The translations under genes and the position numbers were made by a program. The notes beneath the pieces are model-generated. The model saw only the letters and a program-made list of their open reading frames with translations, was not told where the DNA came from and made no database searches. A stretch of DNA of 61,277 nucleotides from an uncultured Porphyromonadaceae bacterium (GTDB lineage Bacteria; Bacteroidota; Bacteroidia; Bacteroidales; Coprobacteraceae): assembly GCA_900545915.1 (NCBI GenBank), contig URAV01000020.1, positions 1 to 61,277 of the forward strand, written 5' to 3'. Below are positions 17,123-25,927 of this stretch, piece after piece; positions within the stretch are counted from its first letter, which is position 1; the number at the start of each line of letters is the position of its first letter.

Positions 17123-18373
17123 AAATAGGCTTATTAATAACGCTATATTCAAAATCGTAACTAATGTCCCTAAAGATAAAAGGATGATTGTCGTCGATTT
17201 TTTGTTGACGTGTTTACCCATTACTTTTTTAGAGGAAGTCAGATAAATTTGTGTGAATACTGTAATAGGAAGTTGTACGCTCAACAGCATTTGGGATATG
17301 ATAAGCCCTTGAAACGGATCTTTGATGAAAAAGATGAGCAATAAAGCCGGAATAAAAGAGAGTAATGTTCCTATTTTCGTATGAATGTCTTTCGGACTAT
17401 AAGCCTCGTTGAAAAAACCCGCGAAAATAGAAGCCCCTGCAATTCCCGATGTAATGGTCGATGAAATTCCTGCAAATAATAGGGCAATTGCAAATATGAC
17501 TCCTGCATTGTTTCCGACGAGGGGGGTAAGTAAATTGGCCGCCTGACTAAGTTCGTCCACAACGACTCCTTGTTTATAAAAAGTTGCTGCGGCAAGGATG
17601 ATCATTGCAGAGTTAATAGCCCAACCTATTCCCATAGAGAGTAGCGTGTCGTAGAATTCATATTTTAATTGCTTCTTTATTACGTTTTCATTCTCTAAAT
17701 TCCATTCTCGGCTTTGAATGACTTCGGAATGAAGGAAAAGATTATGCGGCATAACTACAGCTCCGAGTACACTCATTATAATCAATAATGAATTGTCCGG
17801 GAAAGATGGTGTTACCCAGCTTTTTGCGGTGTTTGTCCACTCTACATCTATCAATGTCAGTTCATAGAGAAAAGAAAGGCCTATTATTGAGACAAACATG
17901 ATAATCCACCGTTCGATTTTACTGTATGTATTACTGAACAGCATAATAATACAAGCAATTGTTATGATGACAGCTCCTGCTTTTATCGGAATATCGAATA
18001 ACATTTCTAAAGCGATTGCTCCTCCGAGTATTTCGGCAAGCGAGGTAGATATGCTTGCTAATATCGCAGAACCTAATATTGGTCGGGAGACTGTTTTGCG
18101 AATATATTTGTTGGTGGCCTCTGCAAGGCATAATCCCGTAACGATTCCCAAATGAGCGACGTTATGTTGGATGATAATCAACATAATGGAAGAGAATGTT
18201 ACTACCCATAGTAATGCGTAGCCAAATGAAGATCCGGCAGCTAAATTTGTAGCCCAATTCCCGGGATCTATAAACCCGACAGTAACAAGCAATCCCGGAC
18301 CGATATATTTAAGTAAATCCAGAGCTCCTGATTGGGTTTTATGGGTTGTTTTTAATTTCTTGAAAATATTCAT
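17120..18373 (-). CDS. mntH: NRAMP family divalent metal (Mn2+/Fe2+) transporter
   Basis: Proton-coupled importer of manganese or ferrous iron in the inner membrane, 417 residues with about eleven hydrophobic segments. Metal-site motifs are present: DPGNWAT in the first transmembrane helix and MPHNLFLHS in the sixth. It starts ten bases after the CDF exporter gene, so the two form one transcription unit driven from 19302-19310. No terminator hairpin is visible after it; instead the repeat copy A begins at its stop codon. The family is certain; the main metal is inferred. Confidence 0.92.
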   Translation of the reverse strand: MNIFKKLKTTHKTQSGALDLLKYIGPGLLVTVGFIDPGNWATNLAAGSSFGYALLWVVTFSSIMLIIIQHNVAHLGIVTGLCLAEATNKYIRKTVSRPILGSAILASISTSLAEILGGAIALEMLFDIPIKAGAVIITIACIIMLFSNTYSKIERWIIMFVSIIGLSFLYELTLIDVEWTNTAKSWVTPSFPDNSLLIIMSVLGAVVMPHNLFLHSEVIQSREWNLENENVIKKQLKYEFYDTLLSMGIGWAINSAMIILAAATFYKQGVVVDELSQAANLLTPLVGNNAGVIFAIALLFAGISSTITSGIAGASIFAGFFNEAYSPKDIHTKIGTLLSFIPALLLIFFIKDPFQGLIISQMLLSVQLPITVFTQIYLTSSKKVMGKHVNKKSTTIILLSLGTLVTILNIALLISLF

Positions 18374-18382
18374 ATCTTGTAA

Positions 18383-19282
18383 TTAACAGCAATTCCCGTC
18401 GCAATGTTCTCCGGGAAGCTCCATTTCTAATGTGACGTGTTGAATGTTTGCTTTTCTCAGTATTTCTTTCAAATGGCATTTCAAGTTTTGACTGTCAGCG
18501 AACGAGTCTATAACAATATGAGCCGTTAAAGCCGTTTGAGTCGTACTGATTGCCCATATATGAAGATGGTGTATTTCTTTTACTCTATTGTCTTCCAATA
18601 GTAATGTCCTGATTTTATCGGGATTAATTCCAACAGGCACTCCGTCTAAAGATAGGCGTAGGCTGTCGTGGAGTAGATTCCATGTTGATATTAAAATGAC
18701 GATAGCAACGATCAGTCCAATAATAGGGTCTATCATGTACCAATCTGTGTATTGTATGATTATACCAGAAATCAATACTCCGACCGAAACAAGAGTATCG
18801 GCTGCCATGTGCAGGTAAGCACCTTTAATGTTAAGATCGTGTTTACGATCTTTAAAAAAAAGCCAGGCTGTAAAAGCATTGATTAAAATCCCGATTCCGG
18901 CGACCCAGGCAATGGCATCACCTTCGATAGGCTGTGGATTTTTTAGCTTTTCTATACTTTCAGAAAATATTACTCCTACGGCAACTAATAAAATGATCGC
19001 ATTTAGCAAAGATACCAGAATTGTACTTTTTTTATATCCGTATGTATAGTTTACCGAAGCCTTTACCTTCATAAGGCGAAAAGCCAATAATGCCAATATG
19101 AGACTGACTACATCGCTTAAGTTATGTCCTGCGTCAGATAATAATGCAAGGGAGTTCAGATATAATCCTGCCCCGGCTTCTACAATAACGAATGCAAGGT
19201 TCAAACCGATTCCCCATATAAATGCTCGATTTATATTTTCTACATGAGGTGCGTGATGGATATGGTCATGACAATGTCCCAT
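18383..19282 (-). CDS. Cation diffusion facilitator (zinc-type efflux protein)
   Basis: Inner-membrane metal/proton antiporter of 299 residues with six predicted transmembrane helices. The metal site reads HxxxD in helix 2 (DAGHNLSD) and HxxxD in helix 5 (HMAAD), the pattern of zinc/cadmium exporters. The N-terminus is His-rich (MGHCHDHIHHAPH) and the C-terminus Cys-rich (GEHCDGNCC), both likely metal-binding; the cytosolic C-terminal domain (LLLEDNRVKEIHHLHIWAI) is normal. It is the first gene of an operon with the NRAMP importer. Confidence 0.92.
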   Translation of the reverse strand: MGHCHDHIHHAPHVENINRAFIWGIGLNLAFVIVEAGAGLYLNSLALLSDAGHNLSDVVSLILALLAFRLMKVKASVNYTYGYKKSTILVSLLNAIILLVAVGVIFSESIEKLKNPQPIEGDAIAWVAGIGILINAFTAWLFFKDRKHDLNIKGAYLHMAADTLVSVGVLISGIIIQYTDWYMIDPIIGLIVAIVILISTWNLLHDSLRLSLDGVPVGINPDKIRTLLLEDNRVKEIHHLHIWAISTTQTALTAHIVIDSFADSQNLKCHLKEILRKANIQHVTLEMELPGEHCDGNCC

Positions 19283-19301
19283 AACTTTAAATTTTTATTT
19301 C

Positions 19302-19310
19302 ACAAAGTTA
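19302..19310 (-). promoter_or_regulatory. Bacteroidetes promoter (-7) of CDF-mntH operon
   Basis: TAACTTTGT on the reverse strand fits the TAnnTTTGY -7 consensus of the Bacteroidetes sigma factor exactly, about 20 bases before the CDF start. No clear -33 TTTG was seen at the right distance. Confidence 0.5.
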
Positions 19311-19350
19311 TTTAGAATAATTATAAATAAAAAGAAAAAAGGTACTTTTT

Positions 19351-19472
19351 CTTAGGGCTTGTTGTCTAAATTTTACTCGAGTCAGTTTTAAGATTTTCTT
19401 TCGAGGATGTTTTGTCGTAAAACGAAAAAACATTCTTTAGTTAGGCCTGAGTAAAATTTAGGTGGGTTCTTA
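19351..19472. repeat. MITE-like element, copy B
   Basis: About 120 bp with inverted ends: GGCTTGTTGTCTAAATTTTA at the left and, at the right, the complement of CACCTAAATTTTACTCAGGC. The left 50 bases align closely with the left of copy C (TCTAAATTTT-CTCG-GTCAG, TTTCTT-CGAGGAT). It has no coding capacity and lies between the CDF promoter and the 3' end of the next minus-strand gene. Confidence 0.75.
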
Positions 19473-19498
19473 ATAAAACTTGAGATAATCAGAGCATT

Positions 19499-20626
19499 CT
19501 ATTTTAGCTTGAATGTATAGCCTATTGTCAAAGTTGCCATATCTACTTTGTTCCCATAACAGTACCGTATTCGGATAGGCAGTTCACATTTTTTCAAATG
19601 TAAGTACATTCCTATGCCGGCTATAATTCCCCAGTTATAAACATTGATTGCGTTATCTGCTTTGTATTGTTGTGCAATGAGATATCCGTGATGTACTCCG
19701 ATTTCAAAAAATGGCCTGGCAGTTCCATTCATTACACGACTTTCTATTGTATAGTAGTTTGTGAGGGTATAGGACCATCCTTTTTGGGTTGAAGGGAATT
19801 CTGTCCAATATAAATAATCAGGAGACGTGTTTAGCTCTAATCCGATATTGAAAACAAAGCGATCGGAGAATTTACTTAAATTTGTCGCTACAAATGAGCC
19901 GATGGCAAATCCCGGATGCCAACCGTTGAGATCATTATAATGATTTATTACAGCCCCTGCCTGAGGGGAGATCCACCATCTTCGAGGAGAATTTCTCTCT
20001 TTATATGATACACAGGAGAAGTCGGAACATATAATTTTATGAAAATTACTGAATAGTTCGATTAAGCTTTTTCTATCAATTCTGGTATTATCGATTTGTG
20101 GCTTAAGTTCTGGATATTCAGCAAAAAGAAAATTTAATTTTGCTCTGTTTTGTTGTCGTGTAATATTTTCGGTCTTTAGATTTTTGTCCTCTTTTAGTTC
20201 AATCATTTTTCCTGAAGGAACTTCTGTTATAAAAGAAGATTTTCCGTCAGGATATTCAGGGCAGACTCCTATTTTCAAATAGTATAAATTTATATTTCCG
20301 GTCAATAATGTTTCTATAAAAACATATTTTTTGAAATGAGGAATATCTATTTCTTTTGATATGTATGTCAACCCTTTTTCATAACCGTAAGAGATAATTT
20401 CTTCAGGTATGTAGGTTATGATTTCCGATTGTGGACTATTTTTAAATAAACATTCTCTCCAATCTCCATCTCCATTTCTATAGCCGAGTATTCCATGTAT
20501 AGTGTCGTTATTGTGTGTAATTATGTATCCATTCATCCATTCTATGTTTGAGTTTGAGGCATAAATTACAAAATTGAGAGATAAAAGCAAAGATGTAAAA
20601 AGTCCTTTAAAAAAATGCGTATTCAT
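19499..20626 (-). CDS. Secreted protein with outer-membrane beta-barrel-like C-terminus, unknown function
   Basis: A 375-residue product with a clear signal peptide (hydrophobic FKGLFTSLLLSLNFVIYAS). The segment WMNGYIITHNNDTIHGILGYR resembles the GYIvtnkgDTIyGyi start common in uncharacterized Bacteroidetes surface proteins. The last 150 residues alternate polar and hydrophobic residues in short strands and end YTFKLK, as in small outer-membrane barrels. No catalytic motif is visible. It has its own promoter at 20667-20675 and stands alone between repeat copy B and the trpS terminator. Confidence 0.75.
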   Translation of the reverse strand: MNTHFFKGLFTSLLLSLNFVIYASNSNIEWMNGYIITHNNDTIHGILGYRNGDGDWRECLFKNSPQSEIITYIPEEIISYGYEKGLTYISKEIDIPHFKKYVFIETLLTGNINLYYLKIGVCPEYPDGKSSFITEVPSGKMIELKEDKNLKTENITRQQNRAKLNFLFAEYPELKPQIDNTRIDRKSLIELFSNFHKIICSDFSCVSYKERNSPRRWWISPQAGAVINHYNDLNGWHPGFAIGSFVATNLSKFSDRFVFNIGLELNTSPDYLYWTEFPSTQKGWSYTLTNYYTIESRVMNGTARPFFEIGVHHGYLIAQQYKADNAINVYNWGIIAGIGMYLHLKKCELPIRIRYCYGNKVDMATLTIGYTFKLK

Positions 20627-20666
20627 GATTTTATGGTATAATAAGGTTAACTTAGCTATATTATAG

Positions 20667-20675
20667 ACAAATTTA
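20667..20675 (-). promoter_or_regulatory. Bacteroidetes -7 element
   Basis: TAAATTTGT on the reverse strand, an exact TAnnTTTGY, about 40 bases before the secreted-protein gene start at 20626. No -33 TTTG at the expected distance. Confidence 0.45.
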
Positions 20676-20706
20676 GATGAGTGAAAACGTCAGTTTGAAG
20701 GCATAA

Positions 20707-20747
20707 ATAACCCTCGAAAGTTCTTGTTTTCAACTTTTCGAGGGTTA
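20707..20747 (-). terminator. Terminator after trpS
   Basis: ATAACCCTCGAAAGTT (20707-20722) pairs with AACTTTTCGAGGGTTAT (20731-20747, one bulge). Read on the reverse strand it lies about 40 bases after the trpS stop and runs into a TTATTTATG stretch. Confidence 0.7.
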
Positions 20748-20783
20748 TGATTTTTTGAGATTATTATATAATAGGTGGTAGGG

Positions 20784-21878
20784 TTATTGTTGCCCAAATT
20801 TTTTCGATTGTTCTGCAATTAGTTCATCGTCATCGAAATAATTGATCTTCATTGCTTTGCGAACATCAGAAAGTGTATCGGCTGCCGCTTCTCTTGCTAC
20901 TTCGCTTCCTTTTTTCAATATATTATAAATTGCTGGAATATCTTTTTCGAACTCTTTTCGTCTTGAACGTATCGGTTCTAATTCTTCTTGCATGATTGCA
21001 TTCAAAAATCTTTTAACTTTAACATCTCCCAATCCCCCTCTTTGATAGTGAGCTTTTAATTCGTCAAGGTTAGGATAGTCTGGCAGGTATTTCTCAAAAT
21101 GTTCGGGTTTGCAGAATGCGTCGAGATAAGTAAATACTGTATTCCCTTCAATTTTCCCTGGATCTTGTACACGTAAATGTCCGGGATCGGTAAACATACT
21201 CATTATTTTTTTTTGTAAGTCGTCTGCAGATTCCGATAAATATATGCAATTGTTCAATGATTTGCTCATTTTGGCTTTCCCGTCTGTTCCCGGAAGTCTC
21301 AGACAGGCAGAGTTATCCGGCAATAAAATTTCCGGTTCAATCAAGGTTTCTCCATAAACGGCATTGAATTTCCGGACTATTTCTCTTGTTTGTTCCAACA
21401 TCGGTTCTTGGTCTTCTCCGACAGGAACTGTTGTCGCTTTGAAAGCTGTGATATCAGATGCTTGGCTGATGGGATAGGTGAAAAATCCCACAGGAATCGA
21501 GGTCGCAAAATTTCGCATCTGTATTTCTGTTTTTACAGTAGGATTCCTTTGCAGTCGGGAGACCGTTACCAGATTCATGTAGTAAAAAGCCAGTTCGCAA
21601 AGTTCCGGTATTTGGGATTGGATGAATATGGTCGATTTTGTCGGATCGATTCCGCATGCTAAGTAATCTAAAGCTACCTCTATTATATTCTGACGGACTT
21701 TTTCAGGGTTTTCTGCATTATCGGTAAGAGCCTGAGCATCGGCAATCATAATAAATATTTTGTCGTATAAGTTTGAATTTTGCAGCTCTACTCTTCGTTT
21801 CAACGACCCAACATAATGTCCGATGTGTAATTTCCCGGTCGGGCGATCTGCGGTCAATATTATTTTTTCTTTTCCCAT
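20784..21878 (-). CDS. trpS: Tryptophanyl-tRNA synthetase
   Basis: Class I aminoacyl-tRNA synthetase charging tRNA-Trp, cytosolic dimer, 364 residues. The signatures are GKLHIGHYVGSL (HIGH) near the N-terminus and AKMSKSLNN (KMSKS) near residue 200, both intact. Fold elements ADAQALTDN and VPVGEDQEPMLEQTREI fit bacterial TrpRS. It has a perfect -7 promoter element at 21916-21924 and a terminator at 20707-20747, so it is monocistronic. Confidence 0.96.
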   Translation of the reverse strand: MGKEKIILTADRPTGKLHIGHYVGSLKRRVELQNSNLYDKIFIMIADAQALTDNAENPEKVRQNIIEVALDYLACGIDPTKSTIFIQSQIPELCELAFYYMNLVTVSRLQRNPTVKTEIQMRNFATSIPVGFFTYPISQASDITAFKATTVPVGEDQEPMLEQTREIVRKFNAVYGETLIEPEILLPDNSACLRLPGTDGKAKMSKSLNNCIYLSESADDLQKKIMSMFTDPGHLRVQDPGKIEGNTVFTYLDAFCKPEHFEKYLPDYPNLDELKAHYQRGGLGDVKVKRFLNAIMQEELEPIRSRRKEFEKDIPAIYNILKKGSEVAREAAADTLSDVRKAMKINYFDDDELIAEQSKKFGQQ

Positions 21879-21915
21879 TTATATGTTATGTTTAATTATG
21901 CTGTTTCGATATTTT

Positions 21916-21924
21916 GCAAAAATA
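21916..21924 (-). promoter_or_regulatory. Bacteroidetes -7 element of trpS
   Basis: TATTTTTGC on the reverse strand fits TAnnTTTGY exactly and lies about 40 bases before the trpS ATG. The -33 part is not evident. Confidence 0.5.
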
Positions 21925-21983
21925 CAGATTTAGCGATTAGTTTTGCCTATTTAATTTATTTTTTTGTATATCCTTTTGTCTTT

Positions 21984-22164
21984 CTTAGAGCTTGTCTAAA
22001 TTTTGCTCGGGTCAGATTTGAGAGTTTCTTACGAGGATATTTTTCTGTTTTTATGAGGATGATAGCGGGCTATCTGACGAGGGAAAACGGGAAAATAGAC
22101 CGGAAGAAAGCGCAAAAATGACCTGATAATATTTTCTAATTGGAAAATTTAGACAGGCTCTTAG
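21984..22164. repeat. MITE-like element, copy C (best preserved)
   Basis: A 181-bp non-coding element bounded by inverted repeats. The left end (21984-22004) and the complement of the right end (22144-22164) agree at 19 of 21 positions, sharing AGAGC-TGTCTAAATTTT. Interior blocks are also found in copies A, B and E. An open frame across it (21888-22121) is fortuitous. It lies in the 596-base gap between trpS and the GH2 gene. Confidence 0.85.
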
Positions 22165-22263
22165 AAAATATAAAATTTACATGTTGCTGTATTTTTAGAA
22201 CATTTTCCTCTTGAGAGGAGCTTAATGGAGGGTGACTAAAAAAGATGATAACTATAGGACATG

Positions 22264-22310
22264 AAACAGGCTGCTTTAGGTAAGAATATTAAAGCAACCT
22301 GTTTATTTTT
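22264..22310 (+). terminator. Isolated hairpin with T-rich tail
   Basis: AAACAGG-CTGCTTTA (22264-22278) pairs with TAAAGCA-CCTGTTT (22290-22304), followed by ATTTTTAG. It looks like a plus-strand intrinsic terminator, yet no plus-strand gene precedes it; it could end an unseen small RNA that starts in the trpS-GH2 gap. Confidence 0.5.
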
Positions 22311-22344
22311 AGAGACCGGTAAAAGTTCTATATCCGGATTTTTC

Positions 22345-22440
22345 GAGTCTTTTCCGGTATGTTCACTCGTTCCTGCACGTCTACGCTACACTTTTATCGG
22401 GACAGAAGAATGCCTTTGAAAACTATTATCAAAAACTGTC
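22345..22440. repeat. MITE-like element, copy D (degenerate remnant)
   Basis: Shares short blocks with copy A in the same order (TCTTTTCCGG-TGTTCAC, CGTTC-T-CA-GTCT, TTTTATC) but no recognisable ends. Only a tentative member of the family. Confidence 0.3.
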
Positions 22441-22474
22441 CGCGCACAATTAAACACTCAGTCTCTGAAATTTT

Positions 22475-25400
22475 TTATTCAGGGAATATTTCGTAGCCAC
22501 AAATTTGTGGAGCTCCTGATTTTATATCTTTCAATTCAATTGTGATTTTTTGATCTTTATCGGGAACAATTCCTTTAATTTCTTTAACGAGAGCTTTAAA
22601 TTTACTTCCGGCTTCTTTAATAACATCTAAATTTGTCAATACGGTTTTGCCGTTGATCAATACGTTGAAGCGACGTTTTCCCGGAGGCGTATTTTTATCC
22701 AACTCTGCAAAGTGTAGTCTGACCGTGTAAATTTCATTTGGATTCTTCATCAAATTCGGATAGGAACAAGATCCCCAGCGAACCGTCTTGTATATTGCTT
22801 CAGGTCCTGACATAGGTGCACTTACATCGACATCTTCAGTACAATATCCTAAAGCTCCTTCAAGAAAGCCCGGATCTTTAGAAAATCCGTCTCTGTTATA
22901 TCCGGAACAATTGATGCGGATTTCATCGGACGGTTCTAATTTTGGAGCAGTGAATGTAAACTCTGATTTAGGCCAACTATTTACTTCTGCATTTTTATTC
23001 GGGGCGATATAAGTCGATGAGGATACTTTGATATTCCATCCGTCGACCAAAACGAGCGGCTTTTCTCCTTTGAGATTAGCAATATCTGCTTCGATTGTTA
23101 TTTTTCTCTCTTCTTTCGGTGCTAAAGAAATGTAATTGTCGCTGTAATATACTGGAAGTACACGTTTCCCGGTTTTCCCTCGATGCAATTGCAAGTGGGT
23201 CATTAAAGCGATGTTTTTATTCGGGTTGCGTAAAATAACATCGATGAATATTTTTCCGTCTTTTGTACGGGTAGAGGCTTTCGTTGCGAGTTTTACGACA
23301 GGCATTGATTCAAGAGCGGTGAGGTCGTTTGGTTTTGAAGAGATCCCCCGCCAGTAAAAATTGTCTGAGATCAGTTTCCCGTCAGAGTCTCGAAGTTCGA
23401 GTTTTATAAAATGAACCGGAGATAAGTTCGAAGGCCATTCAATGTCGCTTATTTTATTTACCGAACAGGCAGAGGCATTTACACCATAACTCTTTTCGGC
23501 TGCAACAGACCCGTCGATATTGTAAATTGTAATTTTTGCATAAGCCCTGCTTAATGCCTTCGGCTCATGATTAATTACCTGTATTATGCCATTCTCTGTT
23601 TCGTTGAATTGAATGTGTATTTGTTCACAAGCTTTTTGTAAAGCGAAGAAAGAAGCGTTCGGTTCTAAATCATAGTGGAACATTTGCCAAACAAAGCTCG
23701 GTTGGGCGGGAACACTCATCCATAACAATATTCCTTGTGTCGGGGAAAACATTTTACCTATTCGTCCTTCATATAAAGCACGAAAACCTTCATAATTCAT
23801 CATTTGTGATTTACGGACAAAATCAGCTACATTGACAACTTTTCCATAACGTTTTGTCATTGTTTTCATTAGGTTACGTCCACCTCCTGAAATGAAATTA
23901 TGTTCTGCCCATGCATCGGTAATACTTGTCCAATCTTTTTCCGGCATCATGCCTTGAATAGATTCCAATGTCGGTATAGATTGAGGACCGATTTCTGTTT
24001 TAAATGTTTCTTTCTTATTGAATTTTTTGCTTTCGGAAAAACGGTAATAATCTACCGGAGTCTGCCATTCATACGGACCTCCAGAATTGCATCCGCCTCC
24101 ACCACCGGAATTGGATTGATAATGGCGTAGGGGATCGAGCTCTGCAAGAACGTAGCGTACAGCGTCATCGAGATATTTAGGAGGATACGCTTCGTTGCGC
24201 GCACACCATATAACCAGTGACGGATGATTGCGGAAATTTAATATTTTATCGCGGACATTTGCCATGTAAAGGTCTTGGTCGAGAGGATCTGCTGCATTGA
24301 ATTGCCAGAATTCGTCCCAAATCATTATACCGTATTTATCGCAAAGGTCGTAGAGGATTTTGCTTGCGGCTTGTCCTCCCCATAGACGTATCATGTTGAA
24401 ATTGGCATCTTTATGCATGCGTATCTGAGCTTCTAACCGTTTGGGATCGATTCGCTTCATGGCTTCATCCAATCCCCAATTGCCTCCTTTACAAAATATG
24501 CGTACCCCATTTACCGTAAGACCCAGATTCTCACTTTCGGGGATATCGTATGATACTTCTCGGATACCGAATGTTATCTCTTTCTCATCAGAAACTTTTC
24601 CGTCTATTTCAAAAGACAAATGCATAGAATAAAGATTCTGTTCTCCTAATCCGTTAGGCCACCAAAGTTTCGGATTTTCGATATTTAGTTGAGTAAACTC
24701 TTTAGGATCGAATGTAAATGTCAGTGATCGCCAAGGGGCGATTTCTACCATTTTTTCGAACTTTACATTGTTGAAACTTCCTTTGATTATACCTTTTTGT
24801 GCATTTCCGGTTATATTTTGTACTGTTGTTTGTACAGTTACGGAAGCTTTATCGGTACGTGGTAACGGCAAATCCGATGTAATTAATGGATCTTTCATTA
24901 ATACGTGACCTGTTGCAGAAAGAAAGACGTCTTGCCATATTCCGCTGTTTCGATCTCGGATTCCGGACAACCAGTCCCATCCGTTGGAACATCCGAAGGT
25001 CGGCCCGTCAAGGCGACCCACACCTCCGCACGGACCTCCAACCGTACCCATAATATGTTCGAAAGGAACTCCGGTATTTGGTTGAGGAGAAATACGGACG
25101 GCAATAACAGCTGTTTGCCCGGGTTTAACGAATGGCGTAATATCGAAATTGCCTCGTATGAATGCTCCTTTAATCGGACCTACCCGACGTCCATTTACCC
25201 AAATATCGGCAGAGTAGTTAATTCCGTCGAAATTGAGCCATATAGTTTTGTTTTTATATGACTCCGGGATCATAACTTCATTTCTGTACCACCAGTCTGT
25301 GTGACAAAGATATTCCGGTATTACTTCAGGGCGATTGTTCTCTCCGTATAGCGGTTCGGGATAAACACCGTTATTTACTAAAGTCGTGAGAACGGTTCCG

Positions 25401-25720
25401 GGAACTGTTGCTTTATACCAACCTGAAGGTTGATATTTTACTGTAGAGATTACTTTACCCTCTTGTGGAACTTTTGCAGCGTTTTCCATTTCCCATCCGG
25501 CTTTCATACCTTCTTTGAAAATTATGGCTGCGTCTTGCATTTCCCATCCGGAGTTGATCAGTATCTTATTTGATGCTTGTCCATGAACAGATAGTGACAG
25601 TAGCAGCATTGTCAAGGTTGTAAACAAGCTAAGTATCCCTTTTCTTTGAATGATAATTTGGGGTAGGCGCAATGCTCTGCTAAAGAGAGTATGCTGTTGA
25701 TAAAAATAAAGTGTTTTCAT
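22475..25720 (-). CDS. GH2 family exo-glycosidase with C-terminal malectin domain
   Basis: Exported glycoside hydrolase of 1,081 residues. The layout resembles exo-beta-D-glucosaminidase / beta-mannosidase-type GH2 enzymes: a sugar-binding jelly roll (WWYRNEVMIPESYKNKTIW, ADIWVNGRRVG), two immunoglobulin-like domains, a TIM barrel with acid/base E510 in WCARNEAYPP and probable nucleophile E576 in FKTEIGPQS, and a last 135 residues reading as a malectin-like domain (EIRINCSGYNRDG, VRLHFAEL, RRFNVLINGK). The start at 25720 (MKTLYFYQQ) is preferred to 25753; about 30 residues precede the hydrophobic signal (ILSLFTTLTMLLLSLSVHG), an unusually long n-region. It is a lone gene. Exact specificity is not known. 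Confidence 0.85.
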   Translation of the reverse strand: MKTLYFYQQHTLFSRALRLPQIIIQRKGILSLFTTLTMLLLSLSVHGQASNKILINSGWEMQDAAIIFKEGMKAGWEMENAAKVPQEGKVISTVKYQPSGWYKATVPGTVLTTLVNNGVYPEPLYGENNRPEVIPEYLCHTDWWYRNEVMIPESYKNKTIWLNFDGINYSADIWVNGRRVGPIKGAFIRGNFDITPFVKPGQTAVIAVRISPQPNTGVPFEHIMGTVGGPCGGVGRLDGPTFGCSNGWDWLSGIRDRNSGIWQDVFLSATGHVLMKDPLITSDLPLPRTDKASVTVQTTVQNITGNAQKGIIKGSFNNVKFEKMVEIAPWRSLTFTFDPKEFTQLNIENPKLWWPNGLGEQNLYSMHLSFEIDGKVSDEKEITFGIREVSYDIPESENLGLTVNGVRIFCKGGNWGLDEAMKRIDPKRLEAQIRMHKDANFNMIRLWGGQAASKILYDLCDKYGIMIWDEFWQFNAADPLDQDLYMANVRDKILNFRNHPSLVIWCARNEAYPPKYLDDAVRYVLAELDPLRHYQSNSGGGGGCNSGGPYEWQTPVDYYRFSESKKFNKKETFKTEIGPQSIPTLESIQGMMPEKDWTSITDAWAEHNFISGGGRNLMKTMTKRYGKVVNVADFVRKSQMMNYEGFRALYEGRIGKMFSPTQGILLWMSVPAQPSFVWQMFHYDLEPNASFFALQKACEQIHIQFNETENGIIQVINHEPKALSRAYAKITIYNIDGSVAAEKSYGVNASACSVNKISDIEWPSNLSPVHFIKLELRDSDGKLISDNFYWRGISSKPNDLTALESMPVVKLATKASTRTKDGKIFIDVILRNPNKNIALMTHLQLHRGKTGKRVLPVYYSDNYISLAPKEERKITIEADIANLKGEKPLVLVDGWNIKVSSSTYIAPNKNAEVNSWPKSEFTFTAPKLEPSDEIRINCSGYNRDGFSKDPGFLEGALGYCTEDVDVSAPMSGPEAIYKTVRWGSCSYPNLMKNPNEIYTVRLHFAELDKNTPPGKRRFNVLINGKTVLTNLDVIKEAGSKFKALVKEIKGIVPDKDQKITIELKDIKSGAPQICGYEIFPE

Positions 25721-25800
25721 AAGATTATATTGGCTTTTGATATTAATATACACTTGGGAATTACTATCCTTTATTTCAGATTTTCAGTTATTTTTGAAAT

Positions 25801-25829
25801 AAAAAAACAGCTCTTGATAAAAGCTGTTT
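25801..25829 (-). terminator. Terminator after inositol-phosphatase gene
   Basis: AAACAGCT (25805-25812) pairs with AGCTGTTT (25822-25829); on the reverse strand seven T follow. It lies about 100 bases after the stop of the gene at 25928. Confidence 0.75.
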
Positions 25830-25927
25830 ACAAAGTAAATTCCGAGTGATTAACGATCGGATAAAATTGTACTTAAATTTGCATTAAGAATCATTCAACC
25901 TTATTTTAAGCCGATAATCTGTCATTT

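Noticed and set aside
21888..22121. Plus-strand 77-residue open frame after trpS
   Set aside because: It lies over the trpS promoter and inside the non-coding repeat element; composition looks random.
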